The notes under the pieces are model-generated. The model did not search any database, had not been told where the DNA came from, and saw only the letters and a program-made list of their open reading frames with translations. A DNA stretch of 12,679 nt from JBBSEZ01 sp038239195 (GTDB lineage: Bacteria > Planctomycetota > Planctomycetia > Gemmatales > Gemmataceae). The stretch covers positions 1 through 12,679 of the forward strand of contig JBBSEZ010000296.1 in NCBI GenBank assembly GCA_038239195.1. The letters run 5' to 3'. The stretch's first letter is position 1; the number at the start of each line of letters is the position of its first letter. Below, in pieces: positions 5,514 to 12,588 of the stretch. The translations under genes and the position numbers were made by a program.

Positions 5514-6659
5514 ATGAGTGAGCCGGAGTTTCGTCCAGGCCTGGCCGACGTGCCGGTCGCGGAGTCGGGGGTCAGCTTCATCGACGGGAAGCGAGCCCGG
5601 CTGGAGTACCGTGGCGTCGCGGTCGAGACGCTGGCCCGCGAGAGCAGTTTCGAGGAGACCGCGTGGCTCTTGCTCAAGGGCGAACTGCCGACCCAGCGCG
5701 AGCTCGCCAACTTCGACCGGGAACTGCGCTCGCACCGCCGGCTCAAGTACAAGATCGGCGACCTGCTCAAGTGCCTGCCCGAGTCGGGGCACCCGATGGG
5801 GGCGCTCCAGGCGGGGGTGGCGGCGCTGGGCATGTTCTACCCGGCGCGCGACGTGTCGGACGCGGCAAGCAACTGGTCTTCGGTGGTGCGCCTGATCGCC
5901 AAGCTGCCGACCGTGGTGGCCGCGTTCCACCGGCTCCGCCGGGGCGACGAGGCGCTGGCCCCGCGCGACGACCTGGGCCACGCCGCCAACTTCTACTACA
6001 TGCTCTCGGAGGAGGAGCCGTCCCCGGCGGTGACGCGCGTGCTCGATGCTTGCTTGATCCTGCACGCCGAGCACTCGATGAACGCTTCGACGTTCAGCGC
6101 CCGGGTTACGGGCTCGACGCTGGCCGACCCCTACACGGTGGTCAGCTCGGCCATCGGCACCCTCACCGGCCCGCTGCACGGCGGGGCCAACGAGGAAGTG
6201 CTCGACATGCTCGACGAGATCGGCACGTTGGAGAAGGTGCGCCCCTGGCTGGAGGCGCGGCGGGCGGCCGACCCGAAGTTCAAGCTGATGGGCTTCGGGC
6301 ATCGCGTCTACAAGGTCAAGGACCCGCGCGCGACGGTGTTGCAGGAGTTGGCCGAAAACGCCTTCGTCGAGTCCGGCCGGCCGCCGGAATACGACATGGC
6401 CGTCGAGCTGGAGGGCATCGCCGAGGGCATCTTCGGGGCGAAGGGGATCTACCCGAACGTCGATTTCTACTCGGGCATCGTCTACCAGAGCCTCGGGATA
6501 CCGCGCGACCTGTTCACGCCGATCTTCGCCATGGCGCGCGTGGCGGGATGGCTGTCGCACTGGCTGGAGCAGCTCAAGCACAACCGCATCTATCGGCCGG
6601 AGCAGATCTACGTCGGCAAGCACGACGTGGCGTACGTGCCGCTGGAGAAGCGGCCGTAA
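5514..6659 (+). CDS. gltA: citrate synthase
   Basis: 381-residue enzyme that condenses acetyl-CoA and oxaloacetate to citrate at the entry to the TCA cycle, in the cytoplasm. The catalytic triad is visible: H222 in GPLHGGANEE, H263 in GFGHRVYKVKDPRA and D317 in NVDFYSG. HAEHSMNASTF at 184-194 is the other family signature. The length (about 380) fits the short, dimeric citrate/2-methylcitrate synthase type found in many bacteria, rather than the longer (about 430) NADH-inhibited hexameric type. A 2-methylcitrate synthase is therefore possible, but there is no prpB or prpD nearby. The ATG at 5514 is chosen because the open frame upstream has no family sequence; the ribosome-binding site (GGGA) is weak. 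It is divergent from the nuo operon, and the next gene starts only 15 bp after its stop. Confidence 0.93.
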   Translation: MSEPEFRPGLADVPVAESGVSFIDGKRARLEYRGVAVETLARESSFEETAWLLLKGELPTQRELANFDRELRSHRRLKYKIGDLLKCLPESGHPMGALQAGVAALGMFYPARDVSDAASNWSSVVRLIAKLPTVVAAFHRLRRGDEALAPRDDLGHAANFYYMLSEEEPSPAVTRVLDACLILHAEHSMNASTFSARVTGSTLADPYTVVSSAIGTLTGPLHGGANEEVLDMLDEIGTLEKVRPWLEARRAADPKFKLMGFGHRVYKVKDPRATVLQELAENAFVESGRPPEYDMAVELEGIAEGIFGAKGIYPNVDFYSGIVYQSLGIPRDLFTPIFAMARVAGWLSHWLEQLKHNRIYRPEQIYVGKHDVAYVPLEKRP

Positions 6660-6674
6660 GGGGGGCGCCGGGTC

Positions 6675-6983
6675 GTGAGCATGAGCCACTACACGGACAC
6701 GAGCGGTTACAACGCGATCCGCGCGTCGCCCGTCTGGCATTTCCAGGCCCGCCAGCCACCGGGAAACCATCCCGTCGGCGCCTATTTCACCAACTTGCCG
6801 CGCGGAACGCCGAACCTCGCCCAGCGCCTGCGCATCCCGAAGGCGAAACTGGCCTACGTCTTCGAGCTCGAGGATGCGGGTGATTTGCTCCCGCTGCGGG
6901 GAGGCCGAGGTCAGTTCGTGTTTTACTCCCCGACCGACTACGACGTAGACCAGCCCCGGCAGATTTATTCGGGTGTCCCATGA
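6675..6983 (+). CDS. small stand-alone HYD1-type ADP-ribosyltransferase-like protein (Tox-ART-HYD1)
   Basis: About 100 residues. The start SHYTDTSGYNAIRAS and the following PVGAYFTNLPRGTPN match the pattern of the HYD1 class of ADP-ribosyltransferase toxin domains: His-Tyr near the N-terminus (H5, Y6), a helix ending I..S, then G.YFT. RGGRGQFVFYSP follows near residues 77-88. In known cases such domains are C-terminal warheads of polymorphic toxins and transfer ADP-ribose from NAD+ to a target; here the domain stands alone, with no secretion signal or delivery module. GTG at 6675 lies 9 bases after AAGGGGGG; ATG at 6681 would remove two residues. It starts 15 bp after gltA and overlaps the next gene by ATGA. 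Function is predicted from the motif only. NAD+-dependent toxin, endogenous regulator or RNA-modifying enzyme are all possible. Confidence 0.65.
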   Translation: MSMSHYTDTSGYNAIRASPVWHFQARQPPGNHPVGAYFTNLPRGTPNLAQRLRIPKAKLAYVFELEDAGDLLPLRGGRGQFVFYSPTDYDVDQPRQIYSGVP

Positions 6984-7615
6984 GTTCCTCCATCGGCGGC
7001 ATCGATCTCGTTCTCACCGCGCCCCGGGAGACGTTCGACGTGCCGCTGCTGCTGGACGTCCTCCAGCAGTTCTGGCCAGACGGGGCCTACCAGGACGCGA
7101 ACGAAGAGTACGCTCGTCCACTCAGCAGCGCCGCCGCAGGCAGCACGGGACAGCGAACGGGGGAGTTCTTCGCCTACGAAGACGACGCGAGCGCGAGGAG
7201 TTGGGCGCAGGACGGCTGGGCCCCCGCCAACCAAAACAAGATGGTTCACGTCCTGATTCAGGAAAGCCCCACCAGCCCGGATCTTTTGGAGATCACCCTG
7301 GTCATCGACGAGATAACGCCGGAGATGGCGGGCCTTTTTCACGCGATCCATTCCGCTCTCGCTAGCCCCCGGCGGAGGGCCCTCGACGAGGAGTTGCGGG
7401 CGGCGGGCGCCAAGATGACGCGGGCGACGTTCTACGAGGAGGTTGAGGCGGTTCGACAAGCGCTCTACCCGCAGTGGACGCAGGACGAGCTCGCCTGCCA
7501 CCCGCACGACGCGTTGCAGTTTTGCGACGTCGTGCGGCTGAGAGTCGGCGCTCCTCTCCCGGACCACGTCATCCTGCGAGCGATGCTGAACCAGCGGAAG
7601 CGCGCCAGGGCCTGA
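6980..7615 (+). CDS. hypothetical protein translationally coupled to the HYD1 ART, candidate immunity/antitoxin partner
   Basis: 211 residues, not recognised. The start codon overlaps the stop of the ART gene (ATGA, 6980-6983) and there is no Shine-Dalgarno of its own, so translation is probably coupled. No signal peptide or transmembrane segment is seen. The N-terminal part (about 1-130) is acidic and mixed alpha/beta (FDVPLLLDVLQQFWPDG, MVHVLIQES, LLEITLVIDE), much like many small immunity proteins in general character. The C-terminal part (about 148-211) is helical and basic at the end (FYEEVEAVRQALYPQW, HDALQFCDVVRLR, ending KRARA) and looks like a separate module. The immunity or antitoxin role is inferred only from gene order and overlap. 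It could equally be a substrate, an adaptor or an unrelated conserved protein. Confidence 0.6.
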   Translation: MSSSIGGIDLVLTAPRETFDVPLLLDVLQQFWPDGAYQDANEEYARPLSSAAAGSTGQRTGEFFAYEDDASARSWAQDGWAPANQNKMVHVLIQESPTSPDLLEITLVIDEITPEMAGLFHAIHSALASPRRRALDEELRAAGAKMTRATFYEEVEAVRQALYPQWTQDELACHPHDALQFCDVVRLRVGAPLPDHVILRAMLNQRKRARA

Positions 7616-7625
7616 ACGCCGGGCC

Positions 7626-7681
7626 CTCGCGAAACGACAAGCAAGAACGCCCGGAGCTGGGCCCGCGGCAGGTTTCGCGAG
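7626..7681. repeat. 10-bp inverted repeat after the ART/partner pair
   Basis: CTCGCGAAAC (7626-7635) pairs exactly with GTTTCGCGAG (7672-7681) across 36 bases, which themselves include a GCCCGGAGCTGGGC mini-hairpin. It begins 10 bases after the stop of the 211-residue gene. It may be a Rho-independent-like terminator without a T-run, or a protein-binding site before the next gene. A TACACT (7683-7688) immediately after it resembles a -10 box but has no good -35. Confidence 0.4.
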
Positions 7682-7734
7682 CTACACTCCCAGGCATGGG
7701 CCACGTCGGCCCGGGCTCCCGGGAGGAACATCCA

Positions 7735-8163
7735 ATGATTCGAGAAAGTTCGGCCTTGCTCTCCATGCTCTGTCTCGTTGGCGCCCTGGCGCAGCCGTGC
7801 ATCCTCGCCGAAGACCAGCCCGTCAAGGACCGAGACGTCGGCGCCGCCCCGCCCGCCCTGCCGGGGTTGGTGCTTCCCGCGGGGACGCGCGCGGTCGCGC
7901 TGAAGGTCGAGCCCGTTGCCGCGAACGCGTTCATCCTGCCGGGTGTCCGTGTGGATGTGCAGGTGGCCCGGCCGAAAGAGAAGAAGGTCGTCCTCCAGAA
8001 CCTGCTCGTGGTCGCCGTCGAGTCGTCGTTGGCCCAGCCGCCGGTCGAAGGCGAATTGGGCACGGTGACCCTGGCCATGACCCCCGCCCAGGTCACTCGC
8101 TTGGCCCTGGCCATGAAGGGGGGCACGATCCGCCTGATTGTCCGGGCGCCGGCCGGCCGCTAA
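7735..8163 (+). CDS. secreted CpaB/RcpC-domain-like protein
   Basis: 142 residues. An N-terminal signal peptide (about 1-26: charged MIRES, hydrophobic core LLSMLCLVGALAQPCILA) is followed by an RcpC-type domain. That domain carries LPAGTRAVALKVEPV (from about 45), ILPGVRVDVQV, VLQNLLVVAVES, and an ending TVTLAMTPAQVTRLALAMKGG. Full CpaB proteins of Flp pilus machines are about 250-300 residues and add a SAF domain. This one is much shorter and no other pilus gene is nearby, so it probably is not a working Flp pilus subunit. GGGAGG lies 8 bases before the ATG at 7735, a strong start. Role unknown; periplasmic or cell-envelope location is inferred. Confidence 0.8.
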   Translation: MIRESSALLSMLCLVGALAQPCILAEDQPVKDRDVGAAPPALPGLVLPAGTRAVALKVEPVAANAFILPGVRVDVQVARPKEKKVVLQNLLVVAVESSLAQPPVEGELGTVTLAMTPAQVTRLALAMKGGTIRLIVRAPAGR

Positions 8164-8166
8164 AAT
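8138..8166 (+). promoter_or_regulatory. candidate promoter of serS, overlapping the upstream stop codon
   Basis: TTGTCC (8138-8143) and TAAAAT (8161-8166) with a 17-base spacer match the sigma70 consensus at 4/6 and 5/6. The TAA of the -10 is the stop codon of the RcpC-like gene. Transcription would start near 8173, giving a leader of about 87 bases before serS. Confidence 0.45.
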
Positions 8167-8259
8167 CTTCCGGGCCAGTTGGCGACCGGGCGCGGGGGCG
8201 ACGGGCTTGCCTCCGCGCCCGGTGTGTTTTTCCTCTGTCCCTCACCCTCGGGGCTGGCC

Positions 8260-9549
8260 ATGCTCGACGCCGCTTTCGTTCGCACCAACCTCGACGCCGT
8301 CAAGGCGAACTGCGCCAACCGCAACGTCCGCGCCGACGTCGATCGCGTCGTCGCCCTCGACGACGAGCGGCGCCGGCTGATCGGCGAGGAGCAAGCGCTT
8401 CAGCAAAAGGCCAACGCCATCTCGAAGTCGATCCCCACCGAGAAGGACAAGGACCGCCGCACCCAGCTCGTGGCGGAGGGCAAGCAGCTCAAGGAGCAGG
8501 TCGCCGCCTTCGGGCCGCAGCGCAAGAAGATCGAGGACGACCTCCGCGCCGTCCTCCTCACCATTCCCAACATGACGCACCCCGACGCCCCCGTGGGCAC
8601 CACGGCCGGAGACAACAAGATCGTCCGCCGCTGGGGCGAACCGCCTCATTTCGACTTCAAAGCGAAAGACCACTGTGACCTTGCCGAGGCGCTCGACCTC
8701 GTCGATTTCGAGGCGGGCGCGTCGGTGACGGGGCAGAAGTTCTACTTCCTCAAGAACGAGGCGGTACTGCTGGAGCTGGCCCTGGTGCAGTACGCGATGA
8801 CCACGCTGATCGCGCGCGGCTACGTGCCGGTCATCACGCCGGACCTGGCGCGCGTCGAGGTGCTGGAGGGCATCGGCTTCATCCCGCGCGACCCCGACGC
8901 GGCGACCCGGCAGGTCTACACCATCGCCGACAGCGACCTCTGCCTGATCGCCACGGCCGAGATCACCCTGGGCGGAATGCACCGCGACCGCATCTTCGAG
9001 GACCGCGACCTGCCGAAGCGCTACGTCGGCCTGTCGCACTGCTTCCGCACCGAGGCCGGCGCCCCCGGCCGCGACACCAAGGGGCTCTATCGCGTCCACC
9101 AGTTCACCAAGGTCGAGATGTTCGTCTTCTGCCTGCCCGAGCAGAGCGAGGCGATTCACCTGGAACTTCTGGAGATCGAGGAGCGCATCTTCCAGGGCCT
9201 CGGCCTGCCGTATCACGTCATCGACACCTGCACGGGCGACCTCGGGGGCCCGGCGTATCGCAAATACGACCTCGAAGCGTGGATGCCGGGGCGCGGCACG
9301 GCCGGGGAATACGGCGAGGTCACCAGCACGTCGAACTGCACCGACTACCAGGCGCGGCGGCTGGGAATCCGCTACAAGGCGCCGGGCCAGAAGGGCACCC
9401 ACTTCGCCCACACGCTCAACGGGACGGCGGTGGCGGTAACGCGCGCCATGCTGGCCATTTTGGAGAACTACCAGCAGGCCGACGGGTCGATTGTCGTGCC
9501 CGAGGTGCTGCGCCCGTGGGTCGGCAAGGATCGCATCGGCCCGCGCTGA
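8260..9549 (+). CDS. serS: serine--tRNA ligase (SerRS)
   Basis: 429-residue class II aminoacyl-tRNA synthetase that charges tRNA-Ser with serine in the cytoplasm. The N-terminal long coiled-coil arm that grips the tRNA is visible at about residues 30-100 (ALDDERRRLIGEEQALQQKA and a Lys/Glu-rich return strand). Motif 2 is HCFRTEAGAPGRDTKGLYR (about 262-280). The serine-site segment is TSTSNCTDYQARR, and motif 3 is NGTAVAVTRAMLAILENYQ (about 387-405), with the catalytic Arg. Length is normal. The ATG at 8260 gives the usual MLD..FVR.N.D.V start; the frame is open a little further upstream but without family sequence. The Shine-Dalgarno is weak. It is 13 bp upstream of the LRR gene, so the two are probably cotranscribed. 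Confidence 0.97.
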   Translation: MLDAAFVRTNLDAVKANCANRNVRADVDRVVALDDERRRLIGEEQALQQKANAISKSIPTEKDKDRRTQLVAEGKQLKEQVAAFGPQRKKIEDDLRAVLLTIPNMTHPDAPVGTTAGDNKIVRRWGEPPHFDFKAKDHCDLAEALDLVDFEAGASVTGQKFYFLKNEAVLLELALVQYAMTTLIARGYVPVITPDLARVEVLEGIGFIPRDPDAATRQVYTIADSDLCLIATAEITLGGMHRDRIFEDRDLPKRYVGLSHCFRTEAGAPGRDTKGLYRVHQFTKVEMFVFCLPEQSEAIHLELLEIEERIFQGLGLPYHVIDTCTGDLGGPAYRKYDLEAWMPGRGTAGEYGEVTSTSNCTDYQARRLGIRYKAPGQKGTHFAHTLNGTAVAVTRAMLAILENYQQADGSIVVPEVLRPWVGKDRIGPR

Positions 9550-9562
9550 GAGGGGCGTGAGG

Positions 9563-10648
9563 ATGACGACCGAAGCCGGCTTCCTGCAAGACGTCTGCGC
9601 TCACCCCGACGACAACTTTCCGCGCCGCGCTTACGCCGACTGGCTCGACGACAACGGCGACCTCGCGCGGGCGGAATTCATCCGCACGCAACTCGACCTG
9701 GCCAGCCTGGAGGGGCCGACTCCCGCGAGCCTGGCACTGGCTCGCCGCGCGGAGGCGCTGCTCGCCGCGCACGAGGCCGACTGGCGCCGCGGCCTGCCGG
9801 AGTTAGAGGGCGTGACCTGGGGCGAGTTCCAGCGCGGTTTCGTCGAGAGCGCCACCTTCGAGTCGGTCAAGGCCTTCCCGCACCACGCCCACGCGGTGTT
9901 CGGCGCGGCGCCCCTGCGGTCGGCGCGCTTCACGCGGGCGCCTTATCAGGCGGTGCGCAACCTGGCGACTTCCCCCTGGCTCGCCCGGCTGAGAGAGCTC
10001 AACCTCGGCAACACCGGCATGGACGCCCAGACGGCCCGACCACTCCTGGAGTCGCCGCACCTCGGGAACCTCACTTCGCTCCTCCTCCACGGCAATCTGT
10101 TAGGAAACGGTGGGGCCGCCGATCTCGCCCAGAGACTTCGAGGCCCCCAGCTGAGGGAACTGTATCTCTCGGGGAACAACATTTCAGAGAGGGGGGCCGC
10201 CGCCCTGGTGGAAGCGCTCGACCTCCCCTGCTTGCGCGACCTCGACCTCCGCGACAACCCCCTCGGGAACGACGGGGCCATCGAGCTGAGCTCCTCCGCG
10301 TGTTGGCCGGAACTGCGCACGCTGTATCTCGTCAACGCCGGGATCGAGACTGTCGGTGCGATGGCCCTGGCGCATGCCCGCCACTTCCCGCTCCTGAGCC
10401 TCCTCTTCCTCAACCACAACCCGATCGGCGACGAGGGGGCACAGGCCCTCGCCGCCTCGCCCCACTGCGCCAATCTCACCCAACTCGACCTGCGCAACTG
10501 CGACCTCACCGACGACGCCGGCCGCGCCCTCGCCGCCTCCCCGCACCTCAACGGCCTCACGCTCCTTTGGCTCACCGGCAATCGCATCCGCCGCCTCGAC
10601 GTCCTCGCCGCCCTCCGCCAGCGCTTCGGCGACGCCGTGCGCGTGTGA
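9563..10648 (+). CDS. TIGR02996-domain leucine-rich-repeat protein
   Basis: 361 residues. Residues 5-45 (AGFLQDVCAHPDDNFPRRAY, ADWLDDNGD, RAEFIRTQLDLA) match the 'repeat-companion' domain TIGR02996, a hallmark of Gemmata-type planctomycetes usually joined to repeat modules. After a linker, about six or seven leucine-rich repeats run from about residue 150 to 350. They have ribonuclease-inhibitor-type spacing, with LRELNLGNTGM, LRELYLSGNNIS, LRDLDLRDNPLG, LTQLDLRNCDLT and LTLLWLTGNRIR. No signal peptide or transmembrane segment is present, so it is probably cytoplasmic and mediates protein contacts; the partner is unknown. The ATG at 9563 follows AGAGGGG by about 8 bases, and GAGG directly abuts it. 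It lies 13 bp after serS. Confidence 0.9.
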   Translation: MTTEAGFLQDVCAHPDDNFPRRAYADWLDDNGDLARAEFIRTQLDLASLEGPTPASLALARRAEALLAAHEADWRRGLPELEGVTWGEFQRGFVESATFESVKAFPHHAHAVFGAAPLRSARFTRAPYQAVRNLATSPWLARLRELNLGNTGMDAQTARPLLESPHLGNLTSLLLHGNLLGNGGAADLAQRLRGPQLRELYLSGNNISERGAAALVEALDLPCLRDLDLRDNPLGNDGAIELSSSACWPELRTLYLVNAGIETVGAMALAHARHFPLLSLLFLNHNPIGDEGAQALAASPHCANLTQLDLRNCDLTDDAGRALAASPHLNGLTLLWLTGNRIRRLDVLAALRQRFGDAVRV

Positions 10649-10710
10649 TCGCCCGCCGGGCGCCTACACTGAGAACAGGAGACCTTTGTCCTTCATCCCA
10701 GGGCCACGGC

Positions 10711-12588
10711 ATGGGCTACCGCAACCTCCGCGAGTGCGTCATCGACCTGGAGCGGCGCGGCCATCTCGTCCGCATCGAGGAGGAGATCGACCCAAACCTC
10801 GAAATGGCCGAGGTCCAGCGCCGCGTCTACCAGGCGAAAGGCCCCGCCCTCTACTTCGCCCGCCCCAAGGGGTGCGCCTTCCCGATGGTGAGCAATCTCT
10901 TCGGCACCCTCGAACGCACCCGCTTCCTCTTCCGCGACGCCCTCGCCGCCGTCCGCCACCTCGTTGCGCTCAAGGTCGATCCGTCCGCCTTCTGGAAGGG
11001 CCCCTGGCGCTACCGCGACGTGCCGCGCACGCTGTTTCACACGTTGCCGCGCTTCGTGCGCAACGGGCCCGTCCTCGCCCACCGGACGACGGTGAGCGCC
11101 TTGCCCCAGCTCAAATGCTGGCCGATGGACGGCGGCGCCTTCGTCACCTTGCCGCAGGTCTACACCGAGGACGTCGAGCGCCCCGGCTGGCGCCACTCCA
11201 ACCTCGGCATGTACCGAGTTCAGCTCTCCGGCAACTCCTATCAACCCGACCGGCAGGTGGGGCTGCACTACCAGATCCACCGCGGCATCGGCGTGCATCA
11301 CTCGCACGCCCTTGGCAAGGGCGTGCCGTTCCGCGTCAACGTCTTCGTCGGCGGGCCCCCCGCCCTCACCCTCGCCGCCGTCATGCCCCTGCCCGAGGGC
11401 CTGCCCGAGCTCGCCTTCGCCGGCGCCCTCGGCGGGCGCCGCGTCCGCATGGTCACTCCCCCCTCACCCCCGGCCCCTCTCCCACGGCGGGGAGAGGGGA
11501 GAGAGTTGCCCATCCCCGCCGAGGCCGACTTCGCCATCGTCGGCACCGTCGATCCCGACAAGCAGCTCCCCGAGGGCCCGTTCGGCGACCACCTCGGCTA
11601 CTACAGCCTCGCCCACGACTTCCCGGTGCTGAACGTCGAGGCCGTCTACCACCGGCCCGGCGCCATCTGGCCCTTCACCGTCGTCGGCCGACCGCCGCAG
11701 GAGGACACCAGCTTCGGCGAGATCATTCACGAGATCACCGGCCCCATCATCCCCACCGTCGTGCCCGGCGTGCATGCCGTCCACGCCGTCGATGCCTCGG
11801 GCGTTCACCCGCTCCTCCTGGCCATCGGCAGCGAGCGCTACGTCCCCTACGCGCGCGAGCGCCGGCCGCAGGAACTGCTCACCTGCGCCAACGCCATCCT
11901 CGGCCAGGGCCAACTGTCGCTCGCCAAGTATCTCTTCATCGTCGCCCGCGAGGACGACCCCAAGCTCGACGTCCACGACGTTCCCGCCTTCTTCCGCCAC
12001 CTGCTCGAGCGCGTCGATTGGCGGCGCGACCTGCACTTCCAGACCAGTACCACCATCGACACGCTCGACTACTCCGGCACCGGCCTCAACGAGGGCTCCA
12101 AGCTCGTCGTCGCCGCCGCCGGTCCCCGCAAACGCGAGCTCGCCACCTCCGTCCCGCGCGAGCTGCGCCTCCCCGACGGCTTCCGCGAGCCTCGCCTCTG
12201 CCTGCCCGGCGTCCTCGCCGTCGAGGCCCCCCCCTACCCGGCCACCGGCGAGGACGTTCCGCCCGACGTGCGCCGCTTCTGCGACGAAGTGGGCCCGCGA
12301 GGGGCGCTGGACGGCCTTCCGCTCGTGTTGCTGGTCGATGACAGCGCTTTCGCCGCGCGCCACCTCAACAACTGGGTGTGGGTGACGTTCACGCGCTCCA
12401 GCCCGGCGGCGGACGTGCATGGCGTCGGATCGTCCCTGCGCCAGAAGCACTTCGGCTGCAGCGGGCCGCTGGTCATCGACGCTCGCATCAAGCCGCACCA
12501 CGCGCCGCCGCTGGAGGAGGACGCCGCGGTGAGCAAGCGCGTCGAGGCGCTGGGGGCGCCGGGGGGGCCGCTGTACAAGATCATTTGA
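10711..12588 (+). CDS. UbiD-family prenylated-FMN decarboxylase, possibly menaquinone pathway
   Basis: 625 residues. UbiD enzymes remove carboxyl groups from aromatic or conjugated acids using prenylated FMN made by UbiX. Family features: N164 and R169 in NLGMYRVQ, H190 in QIHRG, PLPEGLPELAFAG (about 226-238), and PEGPFGDHLGYYS (287-299), with E288 and D293 at the catalytic acidic positions. Further on, TGPIIPTVVPG and the C-terminal DDSAFAARHLNNWVWVTFTRS are typical of the long form (about 600 residues against 497 for E. coli UbiD). This form occurs in bacteria that make menaquinone by the futalosine route, so a role in making complex I's electron acceptor is plausible but inferred. Residues about 249-266 (TPPSPPAPLPRRGEGREL) come from a palindromic repeat inserted in frame. 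The ATG at 10711 has a poor Shine-Dalgarno; an AGGAG at 10677-10681 is too far away. A TACACT at 10665 lacks a good -35. Confidence 0.92.
   Translation: MGYRNLRECVIDLERRGHLVRIEEEIDPNLEMAEVQRRVYQAKGPALYFARPKGCAFPMVSNLFGTLERTRFLFRDALAAVRHLVALKVDPSAFWKGPWRYRDVPRTLFHTLPRFVRNGPVLAHRTTVSALPQLKCWPMDGGAFVTLPQVYTEDVERPGWRHSNLGMYRVQLSGNSYQPDRQVGLHYQIHRGIGVHHSHALGKGVPFRVNVFVGGPPALTLAAVMPLPEGLPELAFAGALGGRRVRMVTPPSPPAPLPRRGEGRELPIPAEADFAIVGTVDPDKQLPEGPFGDHLGYYSLAHDFPVLNVEAVYHRPGAIWPFTVVGRPPQEDTSFGEIIHEITGPIIPTVVPGVHAVHAVDASGVHPLLLAIGSERYVPYARERRPQELLTCANAILGQGQLSLAKYLFIVAREDDPKLDVHDVPAFFRHLLERVDWRRDLHFQTSTTIDTLDYSGTGLNEGSKLVVAAAGPRKRELATSVPRELRLPDGFREPRLCLPGVLAVEAPPYPATGEDVPPDVRRFCDEVGPRGALDGLPLVLLVDDSAFAARHLNNWVWVTFTRSSPAADVHGVGSSLRQKHFGCSGPLVIDARIKPHHAPPLEEDAAVSKRVEALGAPGGPLYKII
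11460..11499 (+). repeat. palindromic repeat unit inside the ubiD-family gene
   Basis: CCCTCACCCCCGGCCCCTCT (11461-11480) is closely similar to the arm of the 2222-2353 element. CCCCTCTCCC (11474-11483) pairs with GGGAGAGGGG (11490-11499) across a 6-base loop. The unit keeps the reading frame and is translated as a Pro/Arg/Gly-rich peptide at about residues 250-264, just before the conserved IPAEADF segment. It resembles the Rickettsia palindromic elements in being tolerated within a coding gene. Confidence 0.75.

Noticed and set aside
5663..6883. Alternative long frame overlapping citrate synthase and the ART gene
   Set aside because: Out-of-frame reading of gltA with low-complexity Ala/Gly/Arg composition.
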